The position numbers and the translations under genes are program-made. A stretch of DNA of 64,000 bases from Halichondria panicea. Its lineage: Eukaryota; Porifera; Demospongiae; Suberitida; Halichondriidae. Below the pieces are notes generated by a model. The model made no database searches, was not told the DNA's origin, and saw nothing but the letters and a program-made list of their open reading frames with translations. Every line of letters starts with the position of its first letter. Position 1 is the first letter of the stretch. This document shows positions 60,901 to 64,000 of the stretch, in pieces. The stretch is taken from contig NC_087378.1 in the NCBI RefSeq assembly GCF_963675165.1, positions 6,319,205 through 6,383,204 of the forward strand. Direction: 5' to 3'.

Positions 60901-61973
60901 TATTTGCCATATCCATGTACGTATATATGTACGTGGTAGCTCGCTCACATTGTCCTATATGTAGCTGCACTCCTACTCCATAGAAGATTTTGACTTGATG
61001 GTTGAGAATGCTGTGCACTTGTCGTGTGTCACAACACTCCTAACCCACTCCATGTGCTCTCCATGCAGCCTCTGTCCAGATAGACAGTTTGATGGACCTT
61101 GTAGTGATGCTGGCCACCAACGTTTACCAAGTGAACCCACTGCAGCTCACCACTCTCATGCTGGTCAAGCTACTCGGCCAGGAGTCCATTGAGTCTGTCG
61201 TTTACAAGTAGGTTTTTATCTGTACAGAAATGCAGGGTGGTATGGTCTTGTTTTGGTTTTCATTACAGTCATTGCCTAGTTACCACAGTGTACAGTGTGA
61301 GTCAGTCATGCATAGTGTTCAAGATAAGGAAGGATCTAGAGCATAATTGTAAAGCCACATTAAAGATGGCCATAGAGTCATAATTGTGTAGTCTGTTGGA
61401 GGTTACCAGTTATCCAAAGAAGAGTATAATATACACAAATGTACATATGTGAGTGAGTATGTATTCACTCTGCAGTTTCATCGCTGGTAGAATTGATATG
61501 ATGACTAACGAACAGAAGTTGATTCAACTCATTTACTTGTTCAGAGGTATGCTCCCTAACACCAACATGCTAACCATCTGTTTTATGGCCATTGTTTTTT
61601 CTCTCCTCCAGACAACCTATTTTTCAACAAAGATCCACCAAGGTAATAATTAATCTTCTAGTGATGTGTACTTCATTTTTTTTGTGTATTAGCATCAATC
61701 ATTGACAAACTTCAGTGCTTATAAATCTATTATCTCTGTCTTAATTGCAGAACACACGAGGATATTTGTGAGAGACTGAAAACTACCTTCCACTATCTTG
61801 CTACTTACCCCAACCCCCTTGTGATGCATGCTGTTGGTGAGCAGAGATACAGAGACGGAACCGCCAGGATCATCGAGGGCCTACAGTGCAGAGAACTAAA
61901 CAAACAACTGTTCTTCAAGCTCCTTGATATTTTTATTTTAGAATTATTTCCTGAGTTACAACAACATGATTGA
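54908..61973 (+). CDS. SNX14: Sorting nexin 14, 884 aa, 20 exons
   Basis: Exons: 54908-55002, 55272-55340, 56046-56205, 56399-56449, 56502-56545, 56622-56797, 56937-57102, 57491-57566, 57782-57826, 58235-58439, 58706-58849, 59132-59271, 59468-59765, 59998-60282, 60425-60465, 60584-60779, 61069-61207, 61476-61546, 61612-61642, 61751-61973 (2655 nt). SNX14 is an ER-anchored protein at lipid-droplet and lysosome contacts. Two N-terminal membrane helices (ALIFISF; FLLYLLLLWCAGAG), a cysteine pair CPVCEDSSCTRH as in human SNX14, then PXA (about 108-295), RGS-like (305-457), PX (515-645, with RRFKEF and LPSKR) and nexin-C (740-884, RIIEGLQCRELNKQL). Human SNX14 is about 946 aa; the RGS-PX linker is shorter here. 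Introns are mostly 100-700 bp; intron 9 has a 54-bp tandem repeat. Confidence 0.94.
57993..58156. repeat. 54-bp tandem repeat, three copies, in SNX14 intron 9
   Basis: Copies start at 57993, 58047 and 58101 (AGCACATGTAGCAGTAGC...). They are almost identical and non-coding. Confidence 0.9.
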
Positions 61974-62150
61974 AATTTTAGTTCGTGATTTATTGTGTGA
62001 CACATGCAAAGTGTCTTTACTTTCAACATAACATTTTAATTTTGTGTACTGTATAATAGACCTCCTTATACAATTTTGACAGTTGTGGTAAATGCATTAT
62101 GAGATTCATACAACGTGAATATTACAGCATGATTAATCGTACAATAGAAC
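61974..62150. other. Tail-to-tail spacer between SNX14 and the 283-aa gene
   Basis: 177 bp, AT-rich; no canonical AATAAA on the + strand. 3' UTRs are short or overlap. Confidence 0.55.
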
Positions 62151-63520
62151 TCATATTGCTAGAGTCAGTTTCAGCATGAATGCCAGCTCCGTTCCTTCAT
62201 TGTGCTCCCAGCCTTCCCAACTGTCCTTCTTCCCCGCACGCAAACATCTCTGGAGTACCAATGTGCATGGTGTGTGTGGCAGGTAATTTTTGACAGACAA
62301 CATTTTCAGGATGATGCAATGATACAACAAGCCATTAAATATAAGCTGCTACTCTGCAAAAAAAACACAAGCCAATTCGTGAAAATTTAGCCCTAGCTAG
62401 TACAGAAGAAGTTGGTTTTATTGCCCCATTTTCCTATTAATTTTATGAAGGGATATATTAGTACAACCAGTAGGTTGTACATAGGATTGACAGTGCAGTA
62501 GTGTGTGTTTTCAATTATTGCACAAATTTTGTAATTATAAGGTAGAGGGTTAATTAATTACCTTCAAGTTTGGATTTCTCATTGTAACAGCCTGGTTTAT
62601 GTCATTGTCGATCAAAATGAAGAACAGAGCATGGAGGGACCACCTTCTCTGCAATGATAAAGAAACGCCGTGAGTACTATACGTACATGGACACTGATCG
62701 CGTAATGCTAGAAATTCATGTATAATATACAAGCCTGCTATAAATACCCTACCATTTCTACATCCTCTTCTTGCGTACACATCTGGTTAATTAAGGAATC
62801 AATTATTGAGAGGCTTCTTGCTAGGTTCTGATTAGTCTTGTTCCCGTAACAGAACTCAGCGATTGTCTTGACCACTTGCTGAATGGACATGGCTACAGTT
62901 AATAAACAGAAGACACCAACAGCAACTCTTACTAGCTTCACCGCCAACGATTCCATATAATTTTCAAGGATAGCTGTCAGATCAGGGAGGTACAGTTTGC
63001 CTGCAAATTCAGCCACATCCGTTCCTCCTACAATTTCAAAATGTATGTCTACTCTCGCTGGCCCCACTAGATTGACAGACAACTGGCTCCCTTAATATCA
63101 AGAAAGCAATACACCGTGTATTGGATAATCGACTTACCAGTCCAGCACAGGTGTCCCATTTTGGCAATTGCTGCAATGAAAACCATAATTTCACACAGAC
63201 AAGTATCTTTTCTATACGAGACAAAATGGCTTCTAAGTTTCGCTATACACATGCTACGCCAGTTGATGTTACCACGTATCCTCTCATCATTGCTGTTGGT
63301 TGAGTTGGAGGAAAGGTTGTACTTGGCTAGTAGCTGCATCTCATAATTGTGAGGCTCTGTAGTTGTAGCACTACCTGTGTCCTGGTTTGCACTGGCAGGC
63401 GCAACAGTTGATGCTGAAGGACAAGAAACAATAAAGTATCTGGCTAGATCTACTTAGTATGGTCTCACCAAGGAAGGCATGAGAGTGTCTCCTTATAATG
63501 TCTGCAAATGCTCTCCACAT
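62151..63520 (-). CDS. Unknown protein with one predicted membrane segment, 283 aa, 5 exons
   Basis: Exons: 63469-63520, 63138-63413, 62753-63090, 62562-62648, 62151-62249 (852 nt, in one frame with stop TGA at 62151-62153). The start MWRAFADIIRRHSHAFL is amphipathic and basic and could be a mitochondrial targeting sequence. A Ser/Thr/Asn-rich stretch follows. The part SVNLVGPARVDIHFEIVG...KLYLPDL is beta-like, then a helix VRVAVGVFCLLTVAMSIQ may span a membrane. I do not recognise a family. The frame is also open 5' of the chosen ATG (ISFSIMWRAF), so an upstream exon is possible. The acceptor before 63090 (ATATTAAG|GG) is weak. It starts 155 bp from MGMT in divergent orientation. Confidence 0.6.
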
Positions 63521-63675
63521 AATACTAAATGATATCAGTAAAAAAATATGATACCCAAGAGATCCAAGGTAACTAGATCTTATCTTGCCTGCAAGAATTC
63601 CTCCCACACATTCTGCAGTTTCAGCTCCACCCCCTCACCCATTGACCTCAAGTCATTATAAGCTACATGTATAAG
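63521..63675. promoter_or_regulatory. Divergent promoter between the 283-aa gene and MGMT
   Basis: 155 bp between the two start codons; no clear core motif. Confidence 0.4.
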
Positions 63676-63949
63676 ATGGAGGAAACAGTTGTGTACAAAA
63701 CTCCTATTGGAGCATTGAAGCTTGTAGCTAATGATGAAGGAATGTGTGCTGTGAAATGGCTGTTTGGAAAGCACTCTGTTCTAACTCGGAATGAAAGCCC
63801 TGACACCGTTGGAAAGGCATCAGCTGACTCTTCAAAAGCTCAGGAGCATCTGAGAGCTTGTCGGAAATGGTTAGATGCTTACTTTGATGGATCTCTATTG
63901 GCTGTTAAGCCTGCTATCCCAAAACCTCCTTTGGTTCTTCCAGATAAAA
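63676..63949 (+). CDS. MGMT: O6-methylguanine-DNA methyltransferase, first coding exon (partial)
   Basis: ATG at 63676 opens METVVYKTPIG-like sequence (MEETVVYKTPIGALKLVAND), typical of the N-terminal domain of O6-alkylguanine-DNA alkyltransferases, with the later HLRACRKWLDAYFDG also conserved. The protein removes O6-alkyl groups from guanine by transfer to its own cysteine, in a suicide reaction in the nucleus. The exon is taken to end at 63949 before GTATAA, although the frame stays open to the window end. The active-site PCHR lies beyond the window. It was missed by simple stop-to-stop scanning because it has no stop inside the window. Confidence 0.75.
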
Positions 63950-64000
63950 GTATAACTGCTGCAGCTTACTGTATATTAATGGTTACTAGTGACATGTACT

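Noticed and set aside
63580-63774. Minus-strand frame with MGEGVELKLQNVWEEFLQ (ATG at 63642) as first exon of the 283-aa gene
   Set aside because: It needs a GC donor and enters the next exon in the wrong phase; kept only as a possible 5' UTR exon.
1-64000. tRNA, rRNA or other structured RNA genes
   Set aside because: I looked for tRNA-like A/B boxes and long conserved RNA stretches and saw none that I could support by eye.

Overview
The window looks like nuclear DNA of an early-branching animal, most likely a demosponge. The coding regions are split by many short GT-AG introns, and the genes include typical metazoan ones: DYNC2I2/WDR34, SNX14, an ENTPD4/7-type apyrase, MGMT, a Tudor protein and an Ig-type receptor. 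Non-coding DNA is AT-rich and carries many short foldback elements. I place it as a sponge by inference from gene content and compactness, not from a search. All exon chains below were read by hand from splice sites; in every complete gene the summed exon length is divisible by three and ends at a stop, which is strong internal support.

Layout. 1-209 (+): 3' end of an unidentified gene. 474-6965 (-): secreted GH57-like glycosidase, 18 exons, 718 aa. 7913-23253 (+): giant 4546-aa protein in two coding exons, with a PIN-like N-terminus, a DExH RNA helicase, long coding tandem repeats and an RG-rich tail. 23569-29062 (-): ENTPD4/7-like apyrase, 10 exons, 605 aa. 29432-46844 (+): Tudor-MIF4G-SAM-zinc knuckle protein, 20 exons, 1455 aa. 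47036-47499 (-): 96-aa protein with a myristoylation-type N-terminus, 3 exons. 47697-49996 (+): Ig-domain receptor with a tyrosine-rich tail, 439 aa. 50604-54766 (-): DYNC2I2/WDR34, 14 exons, 500 aa. 54908-61973 (+): SNX14, 20 exons, 884 aa. 62151-63520 (-): unknown 283-aa protein. 63676-end (+): first exon of MGMT.

The eleven genes alternate strictly in strand. Every neighbouring pair is therefore head-to-head, usually with a short shared promoter (about 140-370 bp, but 947 bp at 6966-7912), or tail-to-tail with short or overlapping 3' regions. Repeats are concentrated in introns: at least four dispersed families (A-D), several local tandem duplications and one large inverted repeat. The 5.5-kb intron 40451-45920 is the densest.

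The most interesting content is the pair of RNA-biology proteins. The giant PIN-like/DExH helicase and the Tudor/MIF4G/SAM protein are each an unusual domain combination and are separated only by the apyrase. Both carry RG-rich termini of the type that Tudor domains can read after arginine methylation. Together they suggest an RNP or germ-granule type module, but this link is inference.
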